A stretch of DNA of 64,000 bases from Rhizomys pruinosus (Eukaryota > Chordata > Mammalia > Rodentia > Spalacidae), in NCBI GenBank assembly GCA_009823505.1, contig VZQC01000610.1, positions 2,815,939 to 2,879,938 on the forward strand, in the 5' to 3' direction. Position numbers and translations under genes: made by a program. A model generated the notes under the pieces. That model was not told the origin of the DNA. It did not search any database and saw only the letters and a list, made by a program, of their open reading frames with translations. Of this stretch, positions 1 to 10,410 are shown one piece after another (within the stretch, counting starts at the first letter, position 1; the number at the start of each line of letters is the position of its first letter).

Positions 1-760
1 CCACCACCATGACCTCCACCTTCATCATCACCACCACCACACTCTCCACTCTCATCATCACCACCACCACCACCATGACCTCCACCTTCATCATCACCAC
101 CACCATTACCACCACCACCTCCACCTTCACCATCACCACCACCACCACGACCTCCACCTTCATCATCACCACCACCACCACCACCACACTCTCCACCTTC
201 ATCATCACCACCACCACCACAACCTCCACCTTCATCATCACCACCACCACCACACTCTCCACCTTCATAATCACCATCATCATCCATTCTTCATCACCAT
301 CACTATCACCACGACCTGTTCATTTTTACTATCATCACACTTCTATATTCATCATCACATCACCACAGCCTTTATCTTCATCACTGTCACAGCCCTATCT
401 TTATCACCTCATGGTAACTTCCACTTTTGTCATCATCCTCACCCCATCTTTGACATCAACACCACAACCTCTGCCTTCATCATTATCACCACACTCTCCA
501 TCTTCATAATCACCATTATCATCCAGTCTTCATCATCATCACAACCCTCATTTTCATGGATATCATTGCAACCTCTATCACCACCACCACCACCATCATC
601 GTCATATCAGTGCAACCACCACTTTCATCACCATCACCATAGCATCCATTTTTGTTACCCTCAACACTCCCATCTTCGCAGTCATCACCACCACAAACCT
701 CATCTTCATCATTATCACCATCATCTCTATCTTCATCATCTTCTTCATCATCATCCTCAA
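1..760. repeat. CCA/TCA compound minisatellite
   Basis: The first 270 bases consist of blocks of about 30-42 bp, each a short run of CCA triplets followed by CTCCACCTTCATCATCA. Two block types, one opening ACTCTC and one opening GACCTC or AACCTC, roughly alternate. From about 270 to 760 the pattern decays into loose TCA/CAT/CCA repeats. The + strand is almost free of G, so the other strand is GGT/GATG-rich. Frames of 166 and 71 codons starting at 9 and 566 are long only because the triplet repeat lacks stops; they encode Thr/Ser/His low-complexity sequence and are not called as genes. The array starts outside the window. Confidence 0.93.
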
Positions 761-2258
761 TACTATGGTTATGAACTATAACTTGAATGCTATTTTAAAT
801 TCATTATAATTCTGTCTCACTTCATCCTCATTAATGCCCCAGTACATCAGTTGCCACAAGAAACCTGGTCTCTCTCATGGCTCCAGAGCTCAGGAGTAGG
901 ACTTGAGTTGCAGGCAGGACAGTGCTCTCCTGGAATCACTGTGAACTTTCTGGAGCTGGAGCTTATAAACTTGATTCCATTCCCTTTCCCTGATACTCAG
1001 TACTGGTTGATTTACATCACAGTATCTAATATCTACTCATGATTTAGTCAAGGACATATTCATCAAAGCAGTATGCCTTCCGCCAAAGACTCCATTACTC
1101 ATCTCTTCCTCTCTTCTCCATTTCTCCATTGTGGAAGGGAGCCATATGAGTCCCACAGGCTTTTCTGCCAAGTACCAGCACTTCTGTCTTTTTCATATAA
1201 CCTAGATGAGGGAGAAATAGGACAGAGACCTATTCTGCATGCATGTCCTTGTGTTCCTCTAAGAAATTTCAAAGGAAACAGCCTAGATGCAATAGAAAGT
1301 CTATGGTAAAAGGACAACAGAATAATTTACACAGTTTGATTTACAAACTGGTCTGTGGGTTTGAAGAAATCACATTTCTTACTGTGTTTTCTCTTTCTTG
1401 TTCCTTGGGGAAAATGAGGGCTTGGAAGCAAAAGTTCCAAGGCAAGCCTGGGCACTTTGATGTGCCTGGGTAGAAGATAGAGATACAAATAGCTACCAGA
1501 CTATGTCACATGCTCCAAATGTGTGTGACCAGCAGAGGAGCCCCTGGTTCCTATCTACACTTCTAAAACATTCTGTGACCATCAAAGAAGTCAAGCCAGG
1601 CCACCCCTGCTGTTAGGAGAAGGCCACACCCCCAGGTATTAAGACATGCCTGCCTGTCCCTAAATATGCACACTACCTTCATGGGAACAATTTTATATCT
1701 ACAGTGTAGAGAGAGCACCCCAAAGTCATGGGCAAGGCTGGTAGTGACTGAGTCTGGCCTTACAGGTATGTGAGTTCCCACTGTTCCCTAGCAAGAAGAG
1801 TGGGGATCCTAGCGTCTACACTGAATGGACAATGTGACTTACAGGAAGGACCTGCTGTCCCATCGAGGCCAGGAACATTGGCACCTGTCAGGCAAAGGGT
1901 ACCACCTAACCAGTCCTCAGTGGAACCTTGCATTCCTTGGTTCAAGAGATCTTCCTCAATGCACAACTCTCCACACATGGTATCAAAGCCATTTTCTGGG
2001 GTTTAGGTTTATGCTGTGTGGCTCCACTGGAAGAGGATTCTGGGAATGCATACCACACTTTCTCTGGACATGGTCCATGTGCCTTTGCCTTCAGTCAACT
2101 GTAGTTTATGTTCTTCTTTATAAGGATGGGGTTACTTGTATGAGCCATGACATAAGTCCAGCTGGCCTGAATACATAGGTGATTCATTCCATCAAGATTT
2201 GAATTCTGCTTTGTAGAAACTCCACTAAATTGTAAGCCACAAAGACATGGTGGGGAAG
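761..2258. other. Unassigned unique sequence, no gene seen
   Basis: No SINE, L1 or hAT pattern was recognised and no exon with convincing flanking splice sites. Open frames here (the longest is 117 codons, 1825-2178 on +) have overlapping competitors on both strands and no recognisable domain, so they are treated as chance. Confidence 0.5.
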
Positions 2259-2539
2259 GGGCTGGGGAGATAACTCAGTTCATAAAATATGTGCTGTGTA
2301 GGCAAGAGAATTTGGTTTGATTCCAAGCACTGGTGTAAAAAAGTTGGGCATCTTGTCATATGTTTGTAATCCCAGTGCAGCGAAAGCAGAGGCAGGAAGA
2401 TTCCCTGGGGCTTGCTTGCCAGCCAGTCTAGCCAAATGGGTGAGTCTCAGTCCCAGTGAGAGACTCTGTCTCAAAAACAAGGTGAACTGATGAAGACACC
2501 AGAGTCTGGCCTCTGGTTTCCGTATGTGTCTGTACAAAC
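2259..2539 (+). mobile_element. B4-type SINE (tRNA/ID head fused to B1-like body)
   Basis: The head begins GGGCTGGGGAGATAACTCAG, a degenerate tRNA-like box A, with a degraded box B near 2320. The body follows with GTTGGGCATCTTG and CAGAGGCAGGAAGAT, then CTTGCCAGCCAGTCTAGCC, a phrase characteristic of B4 elements, and GAGAGACTCTGTCTCAAAAA. The 3' end runs straight into a CA microsatellite. Many substitutions indicate an old copy. Confidence 0.8.
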
Positions 2540-2707
2540 ACACAGACACACAGACACACACACACACACACACACATGCATGCACACGCACACACACAGA
2601 CACACACACGCACAGACACAGACACATACACACACACTCGCACACGCACACGCACAGACACAGGCACACACACACACACACACACATACATATAGACACA
2701 CACACAG
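2540..2707. repeat. (CA)n microsatellite grown from a B4 tail
   Basis: About 168 bp of CA repeat with interspersed CACAGA, CACGCA and CATA variants. It directly continues the B4 3' end, which in this family is naturally CA-rich, so the tract probably expanded from that seed. Overlapping frames in all phases translate to Cys/Val or Thr/His repeats and are artefacts. Confidence 0.92.
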
Positions 2708-2795
2708 ATGTGCTGGTAAAAATATTTAATTCACTGACCCAGATACATTAGGATGGAATCTAAAGGTTGTCCCAATTACTGTGCACTGGAATTTT

Positions 2796-2956
2796 TTGTT
2801 TTGTTTTGTTTTGTTTTGTTTTGAGACAGATTCTTCCTGTAGCCCCAGCTGGCTAGAAACTTACTACCTAAACCAGGCTGGCCTTGAACTCACAGAGAGT
2901 CATCTGCCTCTGCATCCTGGGTGCTGGGATTAAAGGAAGGCACCACCACACCTGGC
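2796..2956 (-). mobile_element. B1 SINE
   Basis: In + orientation it reads (TTTTG)n, GAGACAGATTCTTCCTG, CTGGCCTTGAACTCACAGAG, GTGCTGGGATTAAAGG and CCACACCTGGC, so the element is on the minus strand with a TTTTG-patterned A-tail complement. Imperfect target duplication CACTRGAATTTT flanks it at about 2784-2795 and 2962-2973. Confidence 0.93.
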
Positions 2957-3105
2957 TTGTACACTAGAATTTTACTGAATCAAATTTACTTTAAATAAAT
3001 AGACCATTAGCCTGGTTTTCACAATATTTTTATTATATGAAAGGTATTGGTACACACGCTTTTTCTGACACATAATAGGCTTATATTTTGCTTAGATTTT
3101 ATTTT

Positions 3106-3426
3106 TATTCTTTTTTTAAAGCCAATTTTTATTGAAGCTTTGTGCATTTCATACAAAGTTTCCACTCAAGTGTAGACCCATCCCCCTTCCTTGCCCCCCA
3201 CCCCACCAGACCTCATGCATTCTGCCAACATGCTTTTCATATTTTTTAAGTCTCTTTTAAGTTTACTGTTTCGAGCAGTTCACCATTTCAGTCAGTTCTT
3301 TGACCCAGTCTTTGTTGTTGTTGTTGTTGTTGTTGTTGTTCCTTCCAATCTGCATCACTCCAAAATATGCATATATGCATGCCACATATATCTTTTTAGC
3401 ATCTTCAGCTTATGATTTCTTTCTTT
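3106..3426 (-). mobile_element. L1 3' UTR fragment, antisense
   Basis: A T-rich start (the complement of an L1 A-tail) is followed by a C-rich CCCCCACCCCACC stretch, a (GTT)n run at 3313-3342 and CTCCAAAATATGCATATAT. The same order of blocks recurs at 27460-28120, where it runs on into recognisable L1 ORF2. The element therefore lies on the minus strand. Confidence 0.7.
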
Positions 3427-3615
3427 TTTTGATTTTATTTATTCTTTATGTGTATGAATGTACTGTCTGAATGCAGGTCTGTGCACCTGTGTTGTGCAAT
3501 GCCATGGAGGTCAGAAGATGGCATCGGATTCCCCTGGAACTGGAGTTAAAGACAGCTCTCAGCCGCTATGTGGGTGCTGGGTCCTCTTAACCGCTAGGCC
3601 ATCTCTCTGGCCCCC
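3427..3615 (-). mobile_element. B3-type SINE, short form, nested in L1 3' UTR
   Basis: In + orientation: GTATGAATGTACTGTCTG, TGCACCTGTGTTGTGCAATG, one copy only of CCCTGGAACTGGAGTT, then CTCTTAACCGCTAGGCCATC. The head is truncated inside the box B region. Poly-T/TTTC stretches on both sides (about 3416-3428 and 3616-3628) look like the target duplication. Confidence 0.85.
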
Positions 3616-4739
3616 TTTCTTTTTTTTTAAATTAGGCTGAAAGATGTCATGTTTGAAGGCTCCTCCTTGACAAGCCCCAACAACCATCAGTTCTGCCCTT
3701 GAGCTCCACATGGGGTTTTCCCTTCCCATGGTCACCAAATGAGGTCCAGTAAGCACCATGTCCTGTCTTGATCCTCCTGTTCTGGTCTCAGCCTAGGTAG
3801 TCCAACAATGGTAATCAATATTCTGAAGAGGATGAAACCCCAGTAGTAGCTCATTCCATGAGCTGGATGTCTCAGCAGTCCCCATCTGGCACTGAAGGTT
3901 TGGAGGATTCTTGGAGAGACATGAGTCTTCAGTCCATATTGGAAGGTTGAAAAGCTGTCTCATGTCCGAAGGATGGCAAAAGCAGTGTAGCTGCACTTGC
4001 CAGTAAGACAGGCAAAACAACTGTGCTTTTTTTTTTACTTTTTGTCTTTTTACTAAGATCTCAAGTTTTATACCTGAAGCACAATTTCTCAGGCCTTACT
4101 AATTATTTCTGACTATACTTTCCTTTTGGATGCTTAAGGCTACACTGTTAGCTCAAATTAACCAAGGTTTTTGTTTTCTCAAAGTCAGTTGAGGATCTGA
4201 TCCTCAGTTTTTTTTTTTTTTTTTTTTTTTTTTGGTGGGGGGAGTCCCTGGCTCCTTTTGGCTTTTCATTTACCTGTTCCATCCATTCATGGACAAAGTC
4301 AGGTCCTGCTACACCAGGCTTCTCTTTTTGAAGCATGAGCAGACTTTCTTCTTTATAGACTGGACAATGGCTGAAGTCCCATTAGTGGATCTCCAAGACC
4401 TCCCTGCACAGGAAGACTGGTGACTCACATTTGCAGGACATTTCAAGAGATGCCCCCATGCATAGTTCCCTAGGACTTTGTTAACCTCTGAGGGCAAGGA
4501 ACAAAGTTATTCCTTAAGTCCTTTGGCCAAATTGGTATGGGCTTTAAGTATGGTTGTTAAGCATCCAGAAAGGCTGTTACACCAGCCTGATAATTTTAAC
4601 TATTCTATAATATTTTAGAAAAGGCTTGGACAAAAGCTCAAGCAGCCTTGTATAAGAAATACTAAGAAGCCCTCTCATAAGATAGATATTGTGGTTAGAT
4701 ACAATGTCATGACAAACTAGTTTTTTCTCCTCATTATTT
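3616..4739 (-). other. Long L1-3'UTR-like or unresolved insert
   Basis: This 1.1 kb lies between an L1 3' UTR fragment on its left and L1 ORF2-proximal sequence on its right, both antisense. The second antisense L1 near 28.1-28.3 kb has nothing of this length at the same place. It may be an extended 3' UTR of an older L1 subfamily or a separate insertion. A 26-base T run at 4208-4233 could be the tail of such an insertion. No gene is seen. Confidence 0.35.
4208..4233. repeat. T26 homopolymer
   Basis: An uninterrupted run of 26 T. It may be the complement of a retroposon poly(A) tail; no clear target duplication was identified. Confidence 0.95.
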
Positions 4740-5070
4740 TGATTTTGTGCATACAAACCCTCCACCAAACTGCCTAAGTCTGAAAATAAATAGTAGCTTA
4801 ATTCTAGAACCTGTTAAGGGAGTCACAATAAAAGAGCACAGTTGTTTTCAGATTATGAGGAACCTAACATTAATGTTGCTTAGTTTGCGTTACAACTAGT
4901 ACTTGGTGCTAGCATCCACAGATGAGTGATACCATTTGTTGTTTGTTTTTCTGGGACTGTGATACTTCACTCAACATAATATCTTCTAGTTCCATCCATT
5001 TATCTGCAAAGTTAGACTTTATTCTTAAGTAGGCCATTTGGAATTTGGACATTTCTTTAGTAGATGATTT
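4740..5070 (-). mobile_element. L1 ORF2/3'UTR junction fragment, antisense
   Basis: Shares an ordered series of phrases with 28330-28600: GTCTGAAAATAA, TTAATTCTAGA, AGAGCACAGTTG, TTGGTGCTAGCATCCACA, TTTTTCTGGGACTGTG and TTCTAGTTCCATCCATTTA. The latter is the typical antisense end of L1 ORF2. Similarity fades after about 5030. Confidence 0.75.
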
Positions 5071-6616
5071 TCAAGTTTCTAAAAGTTAATGGTTACCTAT
5101 TTAACCCATGAACTGCTGGTGGTTTTTGACAGTTTGGAAGAGAATATTTTTTCTGAGACTTGGACCTAAGTGTCTTTATCAAACACAGAAGACTTTCCTG
5201 AAGAAGACACATGGCCTGTGGATCTGCCATGCGTGAAAAAAAGATATTTTCTGGGGACCTTCACTGTGTGCGAGTATTGAGTACAAACTTCTGCAAGGAT
5301 GGACACTCACTCCTCAGAGACAGAGCTGTAGTGTTTACTGAACACGTTGGTACTGTGTTAATCATTTTGAAACACTCCTTTCAGAACTCCAAGTGATGGT
5401 GTATGGAAGCTGAGGGCAGGCAGTTCTTAGAACCTGCTGAGAGTGGTTTTGCAGGGTCTGAACCAAATGCTAATTCTTTCTTTGTTTATGACAACTGAGT
5501 TCCTTACAGTCATTAATGGAAGTTTTATAACCCACTTGTGGTTCCATAAATACAGGTTACCCTGACAGCCTCATTACCAGAGATAAACACAGCACTTGAT
5601 TTCTGAAGACACTTTGCTGTAGATTTACACTTAATAATACATCCAGTAATACATCCACTGTGGTGAGGTGGGGGGAAAGCCATAATTTTCCCCAGGGTAT
5701 GCCATGTAGTGTGGGCTGACAGTAACAAAACCTGCTTGGGAAGAAGGGGTAGCGTGCTTTTAAAACATAATAGAGTTATACATACAGAATATATGCATGC
5801 GTGTTATGTATAATATTTATGCTATGTACATAGTATATGCACAATACATACCCATGCTGCTTGGAGGACAGGATCTAGGAACATAATTGAAACAGCTGGG
5901 AATAGCTGGTAGCTGGGATACAGAACACAGAGCACAGCTGTCATGTTTGGGACTCTCATGCCCCCCTCATCTTTGTGCCTCTGATTCTGGGTAACTGCTT
6001 ATGTAATCTATTCCTCTGTCAGGTTGGGCCTGACCCTGAGGGGTGTCCAGGGCTTCTTGACACCATTCTGGGTAAGAGATTAACAAGGGACCCAAGCCAG
6101 GCCATCTGAGAGTTCACTCTTTGAACTTTAGTCAGTATGTGGCCCTGGTAATTTCATTTATATTTCTCTCTCAGCTTCTTTCTCTCTGGTTGGCTCTCAT
6201 TAACATATGCAAATTGAATTTTCATTAGCATATGCAAATTGTTCTTTTACACTAACAAATGCATAGATATAAGTAAATGATATACCCTAGCACCACCATA
6301 TACAACAGGCCCCAGGCCTTACCATATGCATATATGCAAATGACACCCATACAGTAACATGTGCAAATTATCCCCTAGTACAACCCTGGCTCAACCACAT
6401 AGGTTCCAAGCTGAGGGCTGCTGGGAAGCCAGACCTCCTACCTGTCACCACTGAGGACTAAGGCTGAAAGAGGGCTGGGCCCATGTAGTGGCTTGCATCC
6501 CCATCACATCAAATGGTCCTGCCTCCCAGAGGCCACAACTATGCTACAGACAGGGCACTACTGCAGAGAAGCTCTGCCTGATCATGCTGCCAGTGGAAAC
6601 ATTTTCAGCCTGCATT
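5071..6616. other. Unassigned sequence with AT-rich and octamer-rich parts
   Basis: No gene or named repeat was recognised. 5767-5850 is AT-rich with many TATGCA/TATGTA words. 6190-6370 carries repeated TATGCAAAT words (listed separately) in a degenerate repeated context of about 30-130 bp, which could be part of an old LTR or satellite-like unit. Confidence 0.45.
6207..6341 (+). promoter_or_regulatory. Cluster of three exact octamer (ATGCAAAT) motifs
   Basis: Exact ATGCAAAT occurs at 6207-6214, 6232-6239 and 6334-6341, with a near-match GTGCAAAT at 6361-6368. This is the canonical POU/OCT-factor octamer. The first two lie in a 25-bp direct repeat sharing TATGCAAATTG. The motifs are certain; function is inference only. 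Confidence 0.45.
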
Positions 6617-6983
6617 CTTTTTTGTTTTTTTGGTACAACTTTTAACTGAATTTTTATGAATCTGATACAATATTTTTGATGATATTTAGACTCTTCCCCT
6701 ATTTGCGCCCCTCTTACAGTACCCCCACCGGATTTTCATGTACTCTGTCATATATATTCAGGCCTATGGAATCAAATTTGTGTCCCCAAATGTCCTTCAG
6801 TGTGGGTCTATTCACTGGATCCTAATTAACTTATCTAATGCCACACCCTTAAAGAAGATCCACTCCCCCTCCCTGCAGCTGTGCGTTATTGCTAGTTCCT
6901 CAGCTAGGGTTCAGGCTTCGTACCCACATCTTCACTTCAGTGCCGGGATTTTGTCTGACTTTAGCTTACATAGATATGTACAT
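6617..6983 (-). mobile_element. L1 3' UTR fragment, antisense
   Basis: Starts with a T-rich tail complement. It then contains GGCCTATGGAATCAAATTTG, CACACCCTTAAAGAAGATC and TAGTTCCTCAGCTAGGGT, which match the remembered antisense 3' UTR of older murid L1 (Lx-like). The next element, a B1, is inserted at its right edge. Confidence 0.7.
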
Positions 6984-6997
6984 TAACATGTACTCTT

Positions 6998-7152
6998 TTT
7001 GGGGGCAGTGTCTTTTCGAGACAGGGTCTCCCTGTAGCCCCAGCTGGCCTGGAATTCACTCTGTAGACCAGGCTGGCCTTGAACTCACAGAGATCCACCT
7101 GCCTCTGCCTCCCAAGTGCTGGGATTAAAGATGTGTGCCACCACGCCCCAGA
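6998..7152 (-). mobile_element. B1 SINE with 14-bp target duplication
   Basis: Typical antisense B1 order: GAGACAGGGTCTCCCTGTAG, ACTCTGTAGACCAGGCTGGC, GTGCTGGGATTAAAG, CCACCACGCCCC. TAACATGTACTCTT is present exactly at 6984-6997 and again at 7153-7166, marking a clean L1-type insertion. Confidence 0.97.
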
Positions 7153-7267
7153 TAACATGTACTCTTGATAAAGGCATATTTCTGTGTGGTGTGACACTTG
7201 GACTGTTGAAAACACCTTTGTGTGCAGTAAAGGGGGAGCAAGATGGAGGTTAGAAGTAGCAAGACCA

Positions 7268-7524
7268 GGGCTGGAGAGATGGCCTAGCGGTTAAGAGCGC
7301 CGACTGCTCTTGCAGAGGACCTGGGTTTGATCCCCAGCACCCACATGGTGGCTGAGAACTATCTGTAACTCCAATTCCAGGAGAACTCCAGTTCCAGGGG
7401 AATCCAAGACCCTCTTCTGACCTCCGCGGCATTGCACGACACGGGTGAGCAGACCTGCATGCAGACAGTACATTCATACACATAAATAAATAAATAAATA
7501 GAATAAAACAAAAATTAAAAAAAA
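7268..7524 (+). mobile_element. B3-type SINE, long form
   Basis: Starts GGGCTGGAGAGATGGCCTAG (box A region) with box B GGTTTGATCCCC. Near 7370-7400 it carries the 17-bp duplication seen as TCCAATTCCAGGAGAAC followed by TCCAGTTCCAGGGG. The tail is (AAAT)n then A-rich. The target duplication AGAAGTAKCAAGACCA lies at 7252-7267 and 7525-7540 with one mismatch. Confidence 0.96.
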
Positions 7525-7624
7525 AGAAGTATCAAGACCAAACCAAAGTGAGCTAGAAGGGATTTCAGTGTTTTTGTTCCTTGTGAGATTTATTGAAAAT
7601 TTATGAGTACACATATGTATGTCT

Positions 7625-7777
7625 GGAAAGAAGGGGGGGGCAAGAAAAGGGAGGAGAAGGGGGAAGAGGAGGAGAGGAGGAGGAGGGGGGAGAAGGAGGA
7701 GGAAAAGGAAGAGGAAGATAAGGAGGAGGAGGAAGGGAGAATAAAATGATGGAAAAAAAGTAGGAGAGGGGAGGGAT
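7625..7777. repeat. Polypurine GGA/GAA tract
   Basis: About 150 bp of almost pure purine on the + strand, mostly GGA, GGGA and GAA words. The minus-strand 95- and 69-codon frames over it translate to Pro/Ser/Leu repeats and are artefacts. Confidence 0.92.
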
Positions 7778-9127
7778 GATGGATGTGGGGAGACATTTTG
7801 GGAGGCACACTAAATACAGAGTTCAAAGTGTGAGGAGAAACACTTGGCTGGTAACTAAGTCCACTTCGCGTGTGCACAGGAATGCTTTAGAGTTATACTA
7901 TTACTGGCCAAGCAGAGATGAGCAATTTACCTGCTGACCCTGACAACTGGCTCCAGGATTCTCTGGAATGTTCAAAGGGGCAGTAGGAAGAGACCTCGAC
8001 AGTGCCTCCTGTTCAAGAGTTCAAGAGGAAAGGCTTGCTGAGAGTCCCTCCCTAGATTCAAAGGATAAAGGATTTTCCAGAGCCTGGTCTCCCAGCACCA
8101 AGTCCTGCTAAGTGCTGGCACCCATTTCTCACAGTTGCCTAGAGCTCTCCATGTTTGATGAGCAGCAGGGGTTGGCTGGCTGCTGAGCACCAAACACAGG
8201 CTGATACTGTAACAGCAGGCTTCCTGATTAATGGAGGGGCCAGGCTTCCACTCCTCGGTTCACAGTCCAGTAGATCCCCACTGGAGTTTTGAATCTGTTT
8301 TCTGCCCCTTATTTTCTCTCAATAATTGGGGAAAAGGCTAAGCTCCATTTGCCGTGCTGCATTATGCTATTTGTAATCATTCTACTGCTAATTTCCAAGC
8401 GAGCAGAAAACAACATGGCCATATCATTTCCCACCAAATCGACACGCTGACCAGCGAGTAGAAGCAACCTTGCATCACAGTCTCTTTCAGTCCTAGCTTG
8501 GCTCTGTGCTAGACAACAGGCGCAAAAACCAGCTTGCTGGAATGCCACTTGTCTGCCCTTGGAGAGTCAAGCTCCACTTCTCTGAGTGCCACTGGCCTCT
8601 CCTCCATCACAGGAAGAGTGCCTGCTGAGTTTCCCTGCCCTGGCTGTGGGACCACTCCAATTTTGCATGTAGTTAAGACCCACACAGAAAGGAGAATGAA
8701 CAGAACAGTGTCACAGAGCACCCCACAGGGCACTCCAACTTGATACCATGCACCCAAGCAGAAAACATTTTACTGTGTTGTGTCAGTGTCAGTGTATGCA
8801 TTTATAGAGCTGGCACTCTTCTATTGAAATACAGGGTACTACAAAACATCACGGACAGAAATCATAAGTAGTGATGAAAAATAAATATGTTGAGAAGTTG
8901 TGACAGATCATCGCTGTGAGGCTCTCAGCATATCCTGGGATATGCATATACTGCCACCCCTTGTCAGAGGGACATTGAGTTACCTTACAACACACAAGTG
9001 CACAGCAACATGGAGCTCAGACTCTGCTGCCAGCTCTGTGTGTCCCTGTCTCTATGCTCACACCACACCACTCCTGGATAAAGTTAAATTTGGAATTAAG
9101 GCCAGTCAGTTCAATGCAACCAATCTT
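7778..9127. other. Unassigned unique sequence; part may be conserved noncoding
   Basis: No repeat or gene was recognised. 8285-8480 is AT-rich, free of repeats and contains homeodomain-like TAAT words (CAATAATTGG, TTGTAATCATT, GCTAATTTCC). Competing 79-82-codon frames on both strands have no identifiable domains. Confidence 0.4.
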
Positions 9128-9278
9128 TGCTTGTTTGTTTGATTCTGATTCAGGGGCCCACGGATGCTAGGCTGGCCTCTAACTGAAAACATAAGTGAGT
9201 ATGACCTTGAACTCCTGATCTTCTTGCCTTCAGCTCCTGAGTGCTGGGATTATAGGCATGCAGCACTATGTGTGGCTG
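9128..9278 (-). mobile_element. Old B1/B4-like SINE fragment
   Basis: Antisense B1-like order is visible: GCTAGGCTGGCCTCTAACT, GACCTTGAACTCCTGATC, GAGTGCTGGGATTATAGGC. The heavy divergence suggests an old B1 relative (PB1 or the B1-like part of B4). Confidence 0.65.
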
Positions 9279-10410
9279 CAATTGGACTTTTGATGTCTTA
9301 CTATCACCAAGGCATTACAGGATGACGGAGACATCAGCAACACCTGGCTGCCAGACAGGTGCCATTTGGTCTGCTGGGAGTTAAGGAGGAAAATTCAAGG
9401 GCAAAGAGGGCATACCTGAGAGTGAGAAGCCAAGACAAGAAGCAGGTGCATTCTCAGGAAAGGCCTGCCACTGGGAAGGGTGTGACCATGAAGGGCTGTG
9501 GCTCTAGAGGGGACATGGCTTTGAGATGCATGTAGCTTCCAGAAAGAGGCATGGCCGCTATGGTCCCATCCTGCTGCACAGCTTGCAGTAAATAGTGAAT
9601 TAAGTTAACACTAAGAGTTCATAGAAGCAAAGCCTGTGTGATGAACTCCACAGTGTAGTCCACTCTCGGTGGACATTGCAGGCTGGAGCCTAGGGCCTTA
9701 CTCATGGGGCAGCTGCTCTGGCCTTCCACAGCCTATTAGGTTTGGCCTCCACCAACTTCCTGATATTTAAGGCAGGCCAGAAATTCTCAATACTGTGCTA
9801 TCTTTGTAAATTTTTACAACCTCATCCTGCCAAACAAAAACACCCAAACTGAAAGCCTGTTATCAGTGGCTTCTGAGATTCCCATTGGCTAGACTACTAT
9901 ATATTAAATATGTTTTAGATGGGCAAATGAATGAGCCAGTCAATGAATGCACACAAAGGTCAGAAAACAGCCAGGCTGCCATGATCTGAGCCCAAACTGT
10001 CATGTTTAGCCATCACTCTTCTGTATACTTCTTTCATACCTGATTTGCAACTCTGTATAAAAATAGGATCATACCAGTCTGCCATGCAGCCATGAACTGG
10101 AACACACCCCCATCCTGGGAGGTCCTACTTATGTGCAGCGTAAGTGGGGACTTCTCAAGTTGAGTACCACACAACTGGGGCACCCATCTGTAGGAAGCTT
10201 CTGGCTTTGATCTTAGACCCTCCCAGTCTCTTTAGTTTATCAGCTCCAAAGACAAATAAAGCTGGCTGCCTTCCAAGCCAGGATGAACATTCAGTGAAGG
10301 AAAAGGCAGTGCTGCATCCAGGCCTGTGTGGTGTGAAGCTCCCCCGTACCAGCTATGATCCTCCCAGGCAGTGGAGTCCTACAACTGAACCCACTACACC
10401 TGCTCAGTGG
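9279..10410. other. Unassigned sequence before the minisatellite
   Basis: No gene was recognised. A TATA-like word (TGTATAAAAATAGG near 10050) and a downstream AATAAA (near 10255, AAATAAAGCTGG) are spaced roughly as in a retroviral LTR, but no TG...CA ends or target duplication could be fixed. The LTR reading is speculative. Confidence 0.3.

Noticed and set aside
9..509. 166-codon Thr/Ile-rich open frame
   Set aside because: Entirely a translation of the CCA/TCA triplet minisatellite; long only because the repeat lacks stop codons.
2280..2751. Cys/Val- and Thr/His-rich frames in several phases
   Set aside because: They are translations of a (CA)n microsatellite on both strands.
7590..7877. 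Pro/Ser/Leu-rich minus-strand frames
   Set aside because: They read through a polypurine tract; no start context or domain.
10030..10270. LTR promoter near the minisatellite
   Set aside because: A TATA-like word and AATAAA are present, but no LTR ends, repeats or family similarity were found.
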